Assembly (NCBI RefSeq): GCF_000826065.2
Contig: NZ_LN623542.1
Span: forward strand, 528,715 to 592,714
Direction of reading: 5' to 3'
Source: Tessaracoccus massiliensis
GTDB lineage: Bacteria; Actinomycetota; Actinomycetes; Propionibacteriales; Propionibacteriaceae
Length of the DNA: 64,000 bases
Numbering within the stretch: position 1 is the first letter of the stretch; each line of letters opens with the position of its first letter. The notes under the pieces were generated by a model. That model searched no databases, was not told the DNA's origin, and saw only the letters and a list, made by a program, of their open reading frames with translations. The position numbers and the translations under genes are program-made. This document shows positions 52,195 through 61,941 of this stretch, in pieces.

Positions 52195-53136
52195 ATGACT
52201 GGGCGCGACGTCGGGGGATGGTTCCGCACCGCTGTCGACGGTGCCGTCGTCCTTCCCAACACCGCGGCGTGGGGTCCGGGCACGGGTGACTTCGGGCGGC
52301 AGTCCCACCGCGACGACCTCGACGCTGCCGCCGATCTCTTCCGCGGGCGTCCCACGATGGTGCTCACCGGCGCGGGCATGTCGACGGGCTCCGGGCTGCC
52401 GGATTACCGCGGCCGCGACGCCGTGCCCCGCTCCCCCATGATGTTCCAGGAGTTCGTGGGCTCAGACCTCAGCCGCCGTCGATACTGGGCTCGCTCCACC
52501 GTCGGTTGGCGGTCCTTCGACGCGGCCTGCCCCAACGAGGCCCACCACCTCCTGGCCCGCCTCGGCGAGCTCACGCCGTTGACGGGCATCATCACCCAGA
52601 ACGTCGACGGCCTGCACCAGGAGGCGGGATCGCACCCCGTCGTCGACCTGCACGGCAACCTCGACCGCGTGGTGTGCCTGGAATGTGACCACATCTTCGA
52701 CCGGCGAGACCTCCAGGAGCAGTTCCTCCACCTCAACCCCGGAGTCGCGGCGCACCTGGACCAGCTCGCGGCCGACGCCAGCACCGCGCCCGACGGCGAC
52801 GCCGAGGTGGACCGCACGCAGGATTTCGTCTACCCCGAATGCCCCATCTGCGGCGGGATGCTGAAGCCGGACGTCGTGTTCTTCGGCGAGAACGCCCACC
52901 GCGACGTGGTGGCCCGGGCCAACCGCCTCCTCGACGTGTCCGATGTGCTGCTGGTGCTCGGCTCCAGCCTCACGGTGATGAGCGGGCTGCGGTTCGCCCG
53001 TCGCGCCGCCCGGGAGGGCAAGGATGTGATCATCGCCAACGACGGCGCCACCCGCGGCGACGACGTGGCCACTCTCCGCCTCCACGGCCGGCTCCAGGAC
53101 ATCCTCGGCCACTGGGTGCACCTCCTCGGCCCCTGA
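52195..53136 (+). CDS. Sir2-family NAD-dependent deacylase
   Basis: A 313-residue sirtuin. Visible motifs are GAGMSTGSGLPDYRG (NAD loop, GAGxS), ITQNVDGLHQEAGS (catalytic TQNxD), DLHGNL (catalytic His), two zinc CxxC pairs (CLECDHIF and CPICGGMLKPDVVFFGE), and GSSLTVMSGLRF. Full-length class with an extra ~40-residue N-terminus. It would remove acyl groups from lysines; targets unknown. Confidence 0.93.
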   Translation: MTGRDVGGWFRTAVDGAVVLPNTAAWGPGTGDFGRQSHRDDLDAAADLFRGRPTMVLTGAGMSTGSGLPDYRGRDAVPRSPMMFQEFVGSDLSRRRYWARSTVGWRSFDAACPNEAHHLLARLGELTPLTGIITQNVDGLHQEAGSHPVVDLHGNLDRVVCLECDHIFDRRDLQEQFLHLNPGVAAHLDQLAADASTAPDGDAEVDRTQDFVYPECPICGGMLKPDVVFFGENAHRDVVARANRLLDVSDVLLVLGSSLTVMSGLRFARRAAREGKDVIIANDGATRGDDVATLRLHGRLQDILGHWVHLLGP

Positions 53137-53223
53137 GCATGGCCCGCGACGAAGGACCGGTTACGTCGTGACCCCATTGGCCCTAGAATCAGCGCGACAC
53201 TGACGCTCTCGGAAGGGGCACCC

Positions 53224-54222
53224 ATGGCCGGCGGACTCGCAGCCCTCCTCGACGACATCGCCGCGATCGCGCGCGCTGCCGCAGCCTCCGTCGACGACGT
53301 CGCGGCCGCGGCCGGCAAGGCGTCGGCCAAGGCCGTGGGCGTCGTCGTGGACGATGCCGCGGTGACCCCCCGCTACGTGCACGGCTTCTCGCCGGACCGT
53401 GAGCTGCCGGTGATCTGGAAGATCGCCGCGGGCTCCGTCCGCAACAAGCTGCTGTTCATCCTCCCGGCCATCCTGCTGCTGAGCCAGTTCGCAGGCTGGG
53501 CGCTCACTCCCCTGCTGATGCTGGGCGGTCTATACCTCTCCTATGAGGGCGTGGAGAAGATCTGGGAATCGCTGAGCGGGCACTCGAAGGCGAAGAAGGC
53601 CCCAGCGCTGGTGAAGGGCGGCGACGCCGAGGACGCCATGGTCAAGGGCGCCATCACCACAGATTTCATCCTCTCGGCCGAGATCATGGTCATCTCCCTC
53701 AACGAGCTGACGGATCTGAGCTTCTGGATGCGCGCGGGCGCGCTGGTCGTGGTGGCGTTCGGCATCACGGCGCTGGTCTACGGCGTGGTGGCGATCATCG
53801 TGAAGATGGACGACGTCGGGCTCAAGCTCGCCGCCAGGCCTGGCACCAAGGGCTTCGGCGAGGGCCTGGTCAAGGCCATGCCCATCGTGTTGAAGGTGCT
53901 GTCCATCGTGGGTGTCGCCGCGATGCTGTGGGTGGGCGGCCACATCCTGCTGGTCGGCATCCACGAGTTGGGCTTCCATCCCATCTACAACTTCGTGCAC
54001 GGTCTTGAGGAGTCTGCAGCGGCTGCCGCTGGCGGCTTCGTCGGCTGGCTGGTCAACACCTTCTTCTCCGCGCTGCTGGGCATCTTCTTCGGTGCCATCC
54101 TCGTGGTGATCATGCACCTACTGCCCTTCGGTAAGAAGCACCACGACGAGGACGACGAGCTCGCCGCCGAGGACGTCCCCGTCGTGCCCTCCAGCGCGAC
54201 CCGCGACCCCGAGGCCCACTGA
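53224..54222 (+). CDS. DUF808 (YedI-like) membrane protein
   Basis: A 332-residue protein beginning AGGLAALLDDIAAIARAAAA, the diagnostic start of DUF808, with about seven helices and a C-terminal charged tail. GGAAGGGGCACCC supplies the ribosome-binding site. The family is conserved in bacteria without known function. Confidence 0.92.
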   Translation: MAGGLAALLDDIAAIARAAAASVDDVAAAAGKASAKAVGVVVDDAAVTPRYVHGFSPDRELPVIWKIAAGSVRNKLLFILPAILLLSQFAGWALTPLLMLGGLYLSYEGVEKIWESLSGHSKAKKAPALVKGGDAEDAMVKGAITTDFILSAEIMVISLNELTDLSFWMRAGALVVVAFGITALVYGVVAIIVKMDDVGLKLAARPGTKGFGEGLVKAMPIVLKVLSIVGVAAMLWVGGHILLVGIHELGFHPIYNFVHGLEESAAAAAGGFVGWLVNTFFSALLGIFFGAILVVIMHLLPFGKKHHDEDDELAAEDVPVVPSSATRDPEAH

Positions 54223-54366
54223 CCCACGCGCTCCCACCCGCTATGCTCCACCGTCGCACGCCGGAACCTGGCGGATTCTGAGATCCTCTCAGCGCTCTCA
54301 GTGAGCCTGGCCGCGAGAGCCTAGTGGGAAACGGGTGCAGAAGTGGGCACAACCTGAGAAGATGAT

Positions 54367-54395
54367 TTGGATTTCTCAGGATTGCTGCTTAGTAT
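54367..54395 (+). promoter_or_regulatory. Sigma-70-type promoter for the NlpC/P60 gene
   Basis: TTGGAT (54367-54372), 17-bp spacer, TAGTAT (54390-54395), 37 bp upstream of the start codon. The local sequence is AT-richer than the surroundings. Confidence 0.6.
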
Positions 54396-54431
54396 TCCGG
54401 GGTCAGACATTCGGAAGGCACCCCCACAGAT

Positions 54432-55358
54432 ATGTTCAAGCGAGTTCTCCACCTGCTGGTGGTCACCATCATGGGCGTCACTCTCGGCGTGGCCTATGCA
54501 GGCAATGCCCAGGCGGCAGACACCAACGTGTACACCCAGCCGGGGCACCACTTCGTCAACGGTCGCTACTGGAAGACGGAGTGCGAGATGTACTCCCGCG
54601 ACATCGTGCGCTGCAGCACCGACATCTGGGCCACCAGCGTCGTCAACCACAAGGGTCGCTACGTCACGCACGATGGATGGGTGTTCAACACGCTGACCTA
54701 CCTCCCCTCAGACCGTGCATCCTGGGGCGACAACCCGCTGGCCAAGACCGGCGACTGGGTTGGCGAAGACGGCCGCCGCTGGAAGACCGAGTGCGACACC
54801 GCCGCCACCGGCCGTGGCGCCTGCCGCTCCTACGCGGTGACCCACACCATCGAGACTGCCACCGGCACCTACACCACGGCCAAGTCGTGGGTCATCAACA
54901 ACATCGTGCAGTTCTCCACCGCGAGCGTCCCGGCCGTGAAGTCCATCCCCGCCGCCGCCCCCGCGCTGAGCTGGGTGCCCGTCGAGAAGCCCATCCCGGA
55001 TGTCACCACCGGCCAGCAGGTCGTCGAGTACGCGCTGTCCAAGGTGGGCTCGAGCTACCGCCACGCGAACTCCGGCCCCAACGCCTTCGACTGCTCCGGC
55101 CTCACCTCCTGGGCGTACCGCCAGGTGGGCATCGACCTGCCCCGCTCCTCCCGCTCGCAGGTGGGTGCCGGCAAGCGGATCTCGAAGAGCGAGCTGCAGC
55201 CCGGGGACCTGGTGTTCTACTACAGCCCCGTCAGTCACGTGGCCATCTACATCGGAGACGGCAAGATCGTCGACGCGGCCAACCCGCGCACCGGCGTGCG
55301 CGTCGCCTCGCTGAACTCGATGCCGTACGCCGGCGCCACCCGCGTCGTCAACGGCTGA
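54432..55358 (+). CDS. Secreted NlpC/P60 cell-wall hydrolase with duplicated actinobacterial N-terminal module
   Basis: A 308-residue protein: signal peptide (VLHLLVVTIMGVTLGVAYAG, cleavage near AQA-ADT), two copies of an uncharacterised module (GRYWKTECEMYSRDIVRC and GRRWKTECDTAATGRGAC, each with a Cys pair) and a C-terminal NlpC/P60 domain with C221 (FDCSGLTSWAY) and H269 (SHVAIYIG). It should cut peptidoglycan stem peptides outside the cell. A promoter lies upstream and a strong terminator downstream. Confidence 0.9.
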   Translation: MFKRVLHLLVVTIMGVTLGVAYAGNAQAADTNVYTQPGHHFVNGRYWKTECEMYSRDIVRCSTDIWATSVVNHKGRYVTHDGWVFNTLTYLPSDRASWGDNPLAKTGDWVGEDGRRWKTECDTAATGRGACRSYAVTHTIETATGTYTTAKSWVINNIVQFSTASVPAVKSIPAAAPALSWVPVEKPIPDVTTGQQVVEYALSKVGSSYRHANSGPNAFDCSGLTSWAYRQVGIDLPRSSRSQVGAGKRISKSELQPGDLVFYYSPVSHVAIYIGDGKIVDAANPRTGVRVASLNSMPYAGATRVVNG

Positions 55359-55375
55359 CTCCCAAGCCTTCAGGA

Positions 55376-55406
55376 ACGCCCGCCCCTCATGGGGGCGGGC
55401 GTTTGC
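55376..55406 (+). terminator. Rho-independent terminator
   Basis: AACGCCCGCCCC-TCATG-GGGGCGGGCGTT followed by T: a 12-bp perfect stem 18 bp after the NlpC/P60 stop codon. Confidence 0.85.
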
Positions 55407-55543
55407 GGTTCCTGAGCGCGCCCCGCGCGACGACGAAGGAGCCCGGCACAACGAAGGGCCCCCGCAACATCACCAGCACCCCAACCACAGTGGCCAGGGT
55501 CACGGAGACTGCGGGGCCCCTTCGACGCTCGCAGAGCTCACGC
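55407..55543. repeat. Family-D repeats between convergent genes
   Basis: GGTTCCTGAGCGCGCCCCGC, CCCTTCGACGCTCGCAGAGC and CCAACCACAGTGG cores lie between the NlpC/P60 and alpha-galactosidase genes. No gene is visible. Confidence 0.6.
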
Positions 55544-57655
55544 TCAGGCAGTGACGCGATCGACGTCGATCAGCATCGCGACGTCGGGGTGCCGCCCGGC
55601 CAGGCGGATCCCCGCCGTCGACAGCTGGCGGCCGGTCATCACGCCCAGCTCGTAGTCGAAGCCCACGAGCGAGACCCGGTAGCGCGAGTCAGGCTCCAAC
55701 CCGGGCAGCCGAATCTCGCCCAACTCCGGCATCATCGGCTCGTCGAGCACGGCGAAGCTGAACAGCGCCCGTTCCGGGCTGACGACCCCCTTGAGGTACA
55801 TGTCCGGGTGTCCCATGTCGACGCGGACCAGGCGACCCGTGTGCAGCAGCCCACGCGCCTGCTTGTAGACCCCGATCCAGAGCTTGAGCCGCTCCATCTC
55901 CTCGTCGCTGACCTGCGTGAGGTCCCATTCGATGCCGAGGTGCCCGAACAGTGCGGTGGCGGCGCGGAAGTCGATGGTGTGCCGGCGCGCCGTGACGTGC
56001 GACAGGCCTGAGGCGATGTGGCTGCCCATCAGCTCCAGCGGCAGCAACTGCCCGGTCCACCAGAGCATCTTCTGGCGCGAATGCGGGTCGATGTTGTCCG
56101 AGACCCACACGCGCTCGGCGCGCTGCATGATCTCCAGGTCGATCCGCGAACCGCCTGAGCTGCAGGATTCGAATTCGCACTCCGGGTGGAGCTCGCGCAA
56201 CTCATCGAGCAGGCGGTAGAACGCCCGCGTCTGCGCCGAGACCCCCGGGCGGCCCCCGTCCACCGCGGAGCCCGCGTCGATGAGGTCGCGGTTGTGGTCC
56301 CACTTCACATAGTCGACGGCGTACTCGCTGAGGATGGCGGAGACCTGGTCGCGCACATGACGGTAGGCACCGTCGACGGCGAGGTTGAGCACCTGCTGGA
56401 AGCGCCACTCGGCGGGCAGCCTGCCCTCCGGTTGCAGGATCCACTCGGGGTGCGCGCGGGCCACGTCGGAATCCGGGTTGACCATCTCCGGCTCGAACCA
56501 GAGGCCGAACTGCATGCCGTGGCCGCGCACCTGGTTGACGAGCGGATGCAGGCCGTCGGGGTGGACGTCCGGGCTGACCACCCAGTCACCCAGCCCGGCT
56601 CGTTCGTGGCGGCGGGCGCCGAACCAGCCGTCGTCGAGCACGAACCGTTCGACGCCCACCTCGGCGGCGCGGTCGACGAGGGCGCGCAGGTGCCCGGCGT
56701 CGTGGTTGAAGTAGACGGCCTCCCACGAGTTCAGCGTCACGGGGCGCGGGCTGTCGGGGTGAACCGGCAGGGAGCGGAGGTAGCGGTGGAAGCGGCCGGC
56801 CTGGCCGTCGAGCCCCACCGCGTGGTTGAAGTAGATCCACGGCGAGGTGTAGCTCTCCCCCGCGGCCAGGAGGCCTTCGCCGGGCAGCAGAAGTTCGCCG
56901 CCGCCCAGCACCTGGACGCCCGGCATCACGCGCTCGGCGAGGTGGAGGTGGTTGCCGCTCCAGGCGGTGTGGACGCCCCAGATCTCGCCGGTGTCGTAGC
57001 CGAAGCCCTTCTCGCCGGCGCTCAGCACGTAGGCCGAATCCGGGCCGGTGCGGCCCCGGCGGCCCTCGCGCCGGTGCGTGCCGATCGTCAGGTCGAAGCT
57101 TTGGGGCACGCGCTCCTGGCCCCAGCGGCCGCCGAAGTCGAGGATCTCCGAGGCCCGGTTCGGGATGGGCAGGGCGATGGTGAGCTGGTCGACGGTGTAC
57201 TCGTCGTCGGCGGTGTTCGTCACGCTCGCCTGAGCCCTGACCAGGCCCTCGGGCAACAGCTCGACGCGCAGGCTCAGCGCCAGGCCCGCGTCGTCGGCCG
57301 TTGCGCGGAACTCGACGGCCGCCGGGCCCGCGGACGTGAGCCCCTCGCCGACGGCGGTCCCGTCGACGGTGACCGCCTCGAGGCGCCAGGCGGGAGTCCA
57401 GCCGCGGCCGCGTCGGGACCCGACCAGGCCGGGCGTGCCCACCCAGCCGAACCGCGCCTCGGGCAGCAGCCCCACGCGCAGCGGCGCCTGGATGTTGTTG
57501 TGCTCGGCGGTGTAGGCGGTGGCACGGAGTTGGGCGGCGACGTCGTCGTAGGTGAGCGCGCCGAGGTCGCCGCCCCAGTGCCTGACCTCGGGGAGCCCGC
57601 CGTCGGTGACGAGAAGGAGCGAGACGTCGTCGGCCCGCAGGTGGATGGTGATCAT
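55544..57655 (-). CDS. GH36 alpha-galactosidase
   Basis: A 703-residue glycosidase with an N-terminal beta-sandwich domain and a TIM barrel beginning around RPVTLNSWEAVYFNHD. The nucleophile is D453 in YVKWDHNRD and the acid/base D520 in WVSDNIDPHSRQK; CSSGGSRIDLEI is also conserved. It lacks a signal peptide, so it acts in the cytoplasm on melibiose or raffinose-type sugars. No transporter is adjacent. Confidence 0.93.
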   Translation of the reverse strand: MITIHLRADDVSLLLVTDGGLPEVRHWGGDLGALTYDDVAAQLRATAYTAEHNNIQAPLRVGLLPEARFGWVGTPGLVGSRRGRGWTPAWRLEAVTVDGTAVGEGLTSAGPAAVEFRATADDAGLALSLRVELLPEGLVRAQASVTNTADDEYTVDQLTIALPIPNRASEILDFGGRWGQERVPQSFDLTIGTHRREGRRGRTGPDSAYVLSAGEKGFGYDTGEIWGVHTAWSGNHLHLAERVMPGVQVLGGGELLLPGEGLLAAGESYTSPWIYFNHAVGLDGQAGRFHRYLRSLPVHPDSPRPVTLNSWEAVYFNHDAGHLRALVDRAAEVGVERFVLDDGWFGARRHERAGLGDWVVSPDVHPDGLHPLVNQVRGHGMQFGLWFEPEMVNPDSDVARAHPEWILQPEGRLPAEWRFQQVLNLAVDGAYRHVRDQVSAILSEYAVDYVKWDHNRDLIDAGSAVDGGRPGVSAQTRAFYRLLDELRELHPECEFESCSSGGSRIDLEIMQRAERVWVSDNIDPHSRQKMLWWTGQLLPLELMGSHIASGLSHVTARRHTIDFRAATALFGHLGIEWDLTQVSDEEMERLKLWIGVYKQARGLLHTGRLVRVDMGHPDMYLKGVVSPERALFSFAVLDEPMMPELGEIRLPGLEPDSRYRVSLVGFDYELGVMTGRQLSTAGIRLAGRHPDVAMLIDVDRVTA

Positions 57656-57739
57656 GGCGCCATCCTAGGATCAGCATTGCCGCCACGAGAGCGGTTTCCC
57701 GGGCAGGTGCGTTCCGCCGAGCTGCTGTGTCTGTCTGGT

Positions 57740-57787
57740 TTAGCTGAAGGGTTTGGTACCGACTACGGTACGAAACCCTTCAGCTAA
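57740..57787. repeat. Family-C 48-bp palindrome, copy 1
   Basis: Twenty-two-bp arms (TTAGCTGAAGGGTTT then GGTACCG; CGGTACG then AAACCCTTCAGCTAA) with a single mismatch and loop ACTA. The same 48-bp design recurs at 63431. Confidence 0.9.
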
Positions 57788-57993
57788 GACGCCGCAGGCA
57801 GTTCAGCACCTGTTCCACTGCGGGGTACCCCCGAGCCCGGCCACCCTCCTTCACGTCTCGCCGGTCCCTGAGCCTTGATCCACCGGTGGTGGTGGGGTTC
57901 TGTGGTGCGGCGTTGCAGGCGAAATGCCTTTTGACTTGGGAGAATGGGGTTTTCCACAACGCACTTCTACCAAGAACAAAAGGCATTTCTTAG

Positions 57994-58369
57994 ATGAAAG
58001 CATCTCACATTCTTCGCCGGGGCCACGATGACGCGTCGCTGGTCGGGGTAGCGGGGCTGGTTCCGGTGATGAGGTTGGCGCAGCAGGCCGGGCTCCATGA
58101 CCTGTTGGTCGAGCATCTCACGGCGAGGACGTCGACCGATGCGTTGAAGGCTGCCGGGGTGATCGCCGGGATGCTGGCAGGCGCGGACAGTATCGATGAC
58201 CTCAACATGCTGCGGCATGGGGCCATGACACAACTGTTTGACGGGGTGCGGGCACCATCGACGTATGGCACGTTCCTACGCTCAGCCACGGCCGGGACCG
58301 CGGCCCAACTCCAGGCAGTCAACAGCCGTCTGCTGGGCCGGCTGGGTCAGGCCACGGGGATGGTCGCGG
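57994..58369 (+). pseudogene. IS1380 transposase, N-terminal part
   Basis: The frame starts MKASHILRRGHDDASLVGVA and contains VEHLTARTSTDALKAAGVIA and MTQLFDGVRAPSTYGTFLRS. It is broken after GMVA at the IS256 insertion. The C-terminal half continues in the same frame at 60971. Confidence 0.88.
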
Positions 58370-59810
58370 GGGGGTGTCAAATGGTCTGTGTAAGAGGTCA
58401 AGCCGATCTGAAGGAGATTGACTATGACTATGACCAAGAACAACGACAAGCCGGTTAGCGAGGCCGGGCAGTTGCGCCGTGAGTTGATCGACGACGAACT
58501 GCTTGATGCGATGTTGGCCTCGACCAGCGAACGGGGGATCTCGCTGACCGGGGAGGGCGGGTTCCTGCCCGAGTTGATCAAGTCCGTGCTGGAGCGCGGG
58601 ATGAGCGCGGAGCTGACCTCTCATCTGGGCTACGAGAAGAACGACCCTGCCGGGAGGGGTTCGGGCAACTCGCGTAACGGCACCACACCTAAGACCGTCG
58701 CCACCGAAGTCGGGCCCATCGAGTTGGATCGGCCCCGGGACCGTAACTCCACGTTCGTGTCCAGGCTGGTGCCCAACGGGCAACGGCGCCTCGGTGGGCT
58801 CGAGGACCAGATCATCAGCCTGTATGCCGGCGGGATGACCATCCGCGAGATCCAACACCACCTCGCCGCCACGTTGGGCACCGACTTGTCACACGAGACC
58901 ATCTCGAATGTAACCGAAGCGGTGGCCGACGAGGTCGCCGCCTGGCAGAACCGGCCCTTGGAGGCGTTCTACCCGGTGATCTACCTCGACGCACTGGTGG
59001 TCAAGGTCCGTGACCAGAACCGGGTCGTCAACCGGCATGCCCACATCGCGGTCGGTGTCGACCTTGACGGCATCAAACACGTCCTGGGGATCTGGGTCCA
59101 AGCGAGCGAAGGCGCCAAGTTCTGGGCAGCGGTATGCGCCCAGCTCGCTAACCGCGGAGTTCAGGACGTGTTGATCGTGTGTTGCGACGGGCTCACCGGC
59201 TTCCCCGAAGCGATCGAGGCGACCTGGCCTGGCGCGCTGGTCCAGACCTGCGTGGTCCACCTGATCCGCGCCTCGATGCGCTACGTGTCCTACTCGGACC
59301 GCAAGGCCGTCGCCGCGATGCTCAAACCGATCTACACCGCCATCGACGACAACGACGCCCTGATGGCGCTGACCGCGTTCGCCGACTCGACCCTGGGCCG
59401 TAAATATCCCATGGCGGTCAAGACGTGGGAAGACGCCTGGGACCGGTTCATCCCGTTCCTCGACTTCGGGCCCGCGACCCGCAAGGTGATCTACACCACC
59501 AACTCGATCGAGAGCTTGAACTACCAGATGCGCAAGATCATCAAGAACCGCGGCCAGTTCCCCAACGACCAAGCCGTGGTCAAACTACTCTGGCTCGCGA
59601 TCCGCAACATCGAAGACAAACGGGCCCGCGAACGCGCGAAGCAAGCCGGCCGACCCAAGGGCCAACCCCGCAACGCACCGGCCAAACTCGTCGAAGGCGC
59701 CACCGTCCAAGGCTGGACCACAGCCCTCAACGAACTCGCCCTACGCTACCCCGAACGATTCCCCCAAACCATCTAAAACCGACCACTTACACAGACAACT
59801 TGACAAGCTC
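58370..59810 (+). mobile_element. IS256-family element, complete copy
   Basis: 1,441 bp from the left end (58370-58399: GGGGGTGTCAAATGGTCTGT...) to the right end (59781-59810), whose complement reads GAGCTTGTCAAGTTGTCTGT. The ends share TGTCAA, GTCTGTGTAAG and GGTC. The 8-bp direct repeat GGTCGCGG flanks the whole IS256 block (58362-58369 and 60963-60970), as expected for this family. Confidence 0.9.
58424..59776 (+). CDS. IS256-family (mutator-type) DDE transposase
   Basis: A 450-residue transposase; ATG 58424 is seven bases after AAGGAG. It has the family signature GVDLDGIKHVLGIWVQASEG, VCCDGLTGFPEAIEATWPGA, CVVHLIRASMRYVSYSDRK and TTNSIESLNYQMRKIIKNRG with the C-terminal DDE Glu region. 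The protein should be functional, so the element may be active. Confidence 0.93.
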   Translation: MTMTKNNDKPVSEAGQLRRELIDDELLDAMLASTSERGISLTGEGGFLPELIKSVLERGMSAELTSHLGYEKNDPAGRGSGNSRNGTTPKTVATEVGPIELDRPRDRNSTFVSRLVPNGQRRLGGLEDQIISLYAGGMTIREIQHHLAATLGTDLSHETISNVTEAVADEVAAWQNRPLEAFYPVIYLDALVVKVRDQNRVVNRHAHIAVGVDLDGIKHVLGIWVQASEGAKFWAAVCAQLANRGVQDVLIVCCDGLTGFPEAIEATWPGALVQTCVVHLIRASMRYVSYSDRKAVAAMLKPIYTAIDDNDALMALTAFADSTLGRKYPMAVKTWEDAWDRFIPFLDFGPATRKVIYTTNSIESLNYQMRKIIKNRGQFPNDQAVVKLLWLAIRNIEDKRARERAKQAGRPKGQPRNAPAKLVEGATVQGWTTALNELALRYPERFPQTI

Positions 59811-60928
59811 GTTCGGGCAACTCGCGTAACGGCACCACACCTAAGACCGTCGCCACCGAAGTCGGGCCCATCGAGTTGGATCGGCCCCGGGACCGTAACT
59901 CCACGTTCGTGTCCAGGCTGGTGCCCAACGGGCAACGGCGCCTCGGTGGGCTCGAGGACCAGATCATCAGCCTGTATGCCGGCGGGATGACCATCCGCGA
60001 GATCCAACACCACCTCGCCGCCACGTTGGGCACCGACTTGTCACACGAGACCATCTCGAATGTAACCGAAGCGGTGGCCGACGAGGTCGCCGCCTGGCAG
60101 AACCGGCCCTTGGAGGCGTTCTACCCGGTGATCTACCTCGACGCACTGGTGGTCAAGGTCCGTGACCAGAACCGGGTCGTCAACCGGCATGCCCACATCG
60201 CGGTCGGTGTCGACCTTGACGGCATCAAACACGTCCTGGGGATCTGGGTCCAAGCGAGCGAAGGCGCCAAGTTCTGGGCAGCGGTATGCGCCCAGCTCGC
60301 TAACCGCGGAGTTCAGGACGTGTTGATCGTGTGTTGCGACGGGCTCACCGGCTTCCCCGAAGCGATCGAGGCGACCTGGCCTGGCGCGCTGGTCCAGACC
60401 TGCGTGGTCCACCTGATCCGCGCCTCGATGCGCTACGTGTCCTACTCGGACCGCAAGGCCGTCGCCGCGATGCTCAAACCGATCTACACCGCCATCGACG
60501 ACAACGACGCCCTGATGGCGCTGACCGCGTTCGCCGACTCGACCCTGGGCCGTAAATATCCCATGGCGGTCAAGACGTGGGAAGACGCCTGGGACCGGTT
60601 CATCCCGTTCCTCGACTTCGGGCCCGCGACCCGCAAGGTGATCTACACCACCAACTCGATCGAGAGCTTGAACTACCAGATGCGCAAGATCATCAAGAAC
60701 CGCGGCCAGTTCCCCAACGACCAAGCCGTGGTCAAACTACTCTGGCTCGCGATCCGCAACATCGAAGACAAACGGGCCCGCGAACGCGCGAAGCAAGCCG
60801 GCCGACCCAAGGGCCAACCCCGCAACGCACCGGCCAAACTCGTCGAAGGCGCCACCGTCCAAGGCTGGACCACAGCCCTCAACGAACTCGCCCTACGCTA
60901 CCCCGAACGATTCCCCCAAACCATCTAA
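59811..60928 (+). pseudogene. IS256 transposase, N-terminally truncated copy
   Basis: The frame continues from the junction (FGQLA-like joint, then RVTAPH... in other frames) and matches the last ~371 codons of the complete transposase. A TTG at 59876 could start a 350-residue product that keeps the DDE domain but lacks the N-terminal DNA-binding part, so transposition is unlikely; it could interfere with the full protein. Confidence 0.85.
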
Positions 60929-60962
60929 AACCGACCACTTACACAGACAACTTGACAAGCTC
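59811..60962 (+). mobile_element. IS256 element, 5'-truncated tandem copy
   Basis: These 1,152 bp repeat 58659-59810 as far as I compared, joined directly to the right end of the complete copy. The left terminus and the first ~79 codons of the transposase are missing; the right end is intact. Confidence 0.9.
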
Positions 60963-61941
60963 GGTCGCGGTCGAAGGGCTCACGATGATCGATATCGATG
61001 ACACGATCCGTGAGGTCCACGGTTACCAGAAACAAGCCGCCCGCTACGGCCATACCCGCCAGTTGGGGCTCAACATCCAGTTGGCCACGATCAGTAGTGA
61101 TACCACTGGCCCGGTGATCGCGGGGGCGAGGCTACGCCGTGGTAACACCACCTCGATGAACGGGGCTGAACAGATGGTCACCGACGCTATCGGCTGCGCC
61201 GGCCGGGCCGGGGTCACCGGCCAGGTCATGGTCCGGGTCGATGCCGGCTACTACGCCCACAAAGTCGCCTCCGCAGCCCTCAAGGCCGGGGCATGGTTCT
61301 CCATGACAGCTAAACAGGACACGGCCGTCAAACGGGCTATCGCCACTATCCCGGAAGAAGCGTGGACAGCCATCGAATATCCCGAAGCGATCTACGACGA
61401 GGAACAACATCGCTGGATCAGTGAGGCTGAAGTCGCTGAAGTGCCGGTGTTTATGGCCTTCACCCGCTCGAAAGCCACCACGATCGCCTGCCGGTTGATC
61501 GTGCGACGAGTCAAACGACTCAACCCGAAACACCAACCAGCCCTCTGCGAGGACTGGCGCTACCACGGGTTCATCACCAACAGTGACCTACCCATGATCG
61601 AGGCCGACCAACGTCACCGTGACCACGCGATCGTGGAGCAAGTCATCGCCGAGGTGAAAACCATGGCACTGAAGCATCTTCCCTCCGGGAAGTACTTCGC
61701 TAACACCGCATGGGTCGGCTACGCAGTCATCGCGTTCAACATCTCCCGCGCCGCAGCCCACGCAGCCCAGCGTCCCACCACCCGATGGCCCAGCCTGACC
61801 CGACACCTGATCACCATCCCCGCCCGGGTCACCCGATCCGCCAGACGCCTGCGGCTCCATTTACCGACCCGATGGGCCTGGAAAACCGCCCTCGACCAAC
61901 TCTGGACAGCCACCAGCCCACCACTACGCGGCACTCTCTGA
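60963..61941 (+). pseudogene. IS1380 transposase, C-terminal part
   Basis: Starting from the duplicated GGTCGCGG, the frame reads VAVEGLTMIDIDDTIREVHG, VMVRVDAGYYAHKVASAALK (DDE-type Asp), WSMTAKQDTAVKRAIA-like sequence and DHAIVEQVIAEVKTMALKHL. Joined to the first part at GMVA it makes one intact transposase of about 450 residues. Confidence 0.88.

Noticed and set aside
54223-54431. Possible c-di-AMP (ydaO) riboswitch upstream of the NlpC/P60 gene
   Set aside because: The context is suggestive because this class often precedes wall hydrolases, but the core conserved blocks are not recognisable; only a promoter is claimed.
57740-57787. dif-type or phage attachment site
   Set aside because: Arms are much longer than XerCD or integrase core sites and there is no integrase or tRNA disruption at either copy; kept as a dispersed palindrome.
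60577-61941. Single long frame joining IS256 and IS1380 sequence
   Set aside because: It starts in the wrong frame of the IS256 transposase gene and only its second half is the IS1380 transposase; it is a junction artefact.
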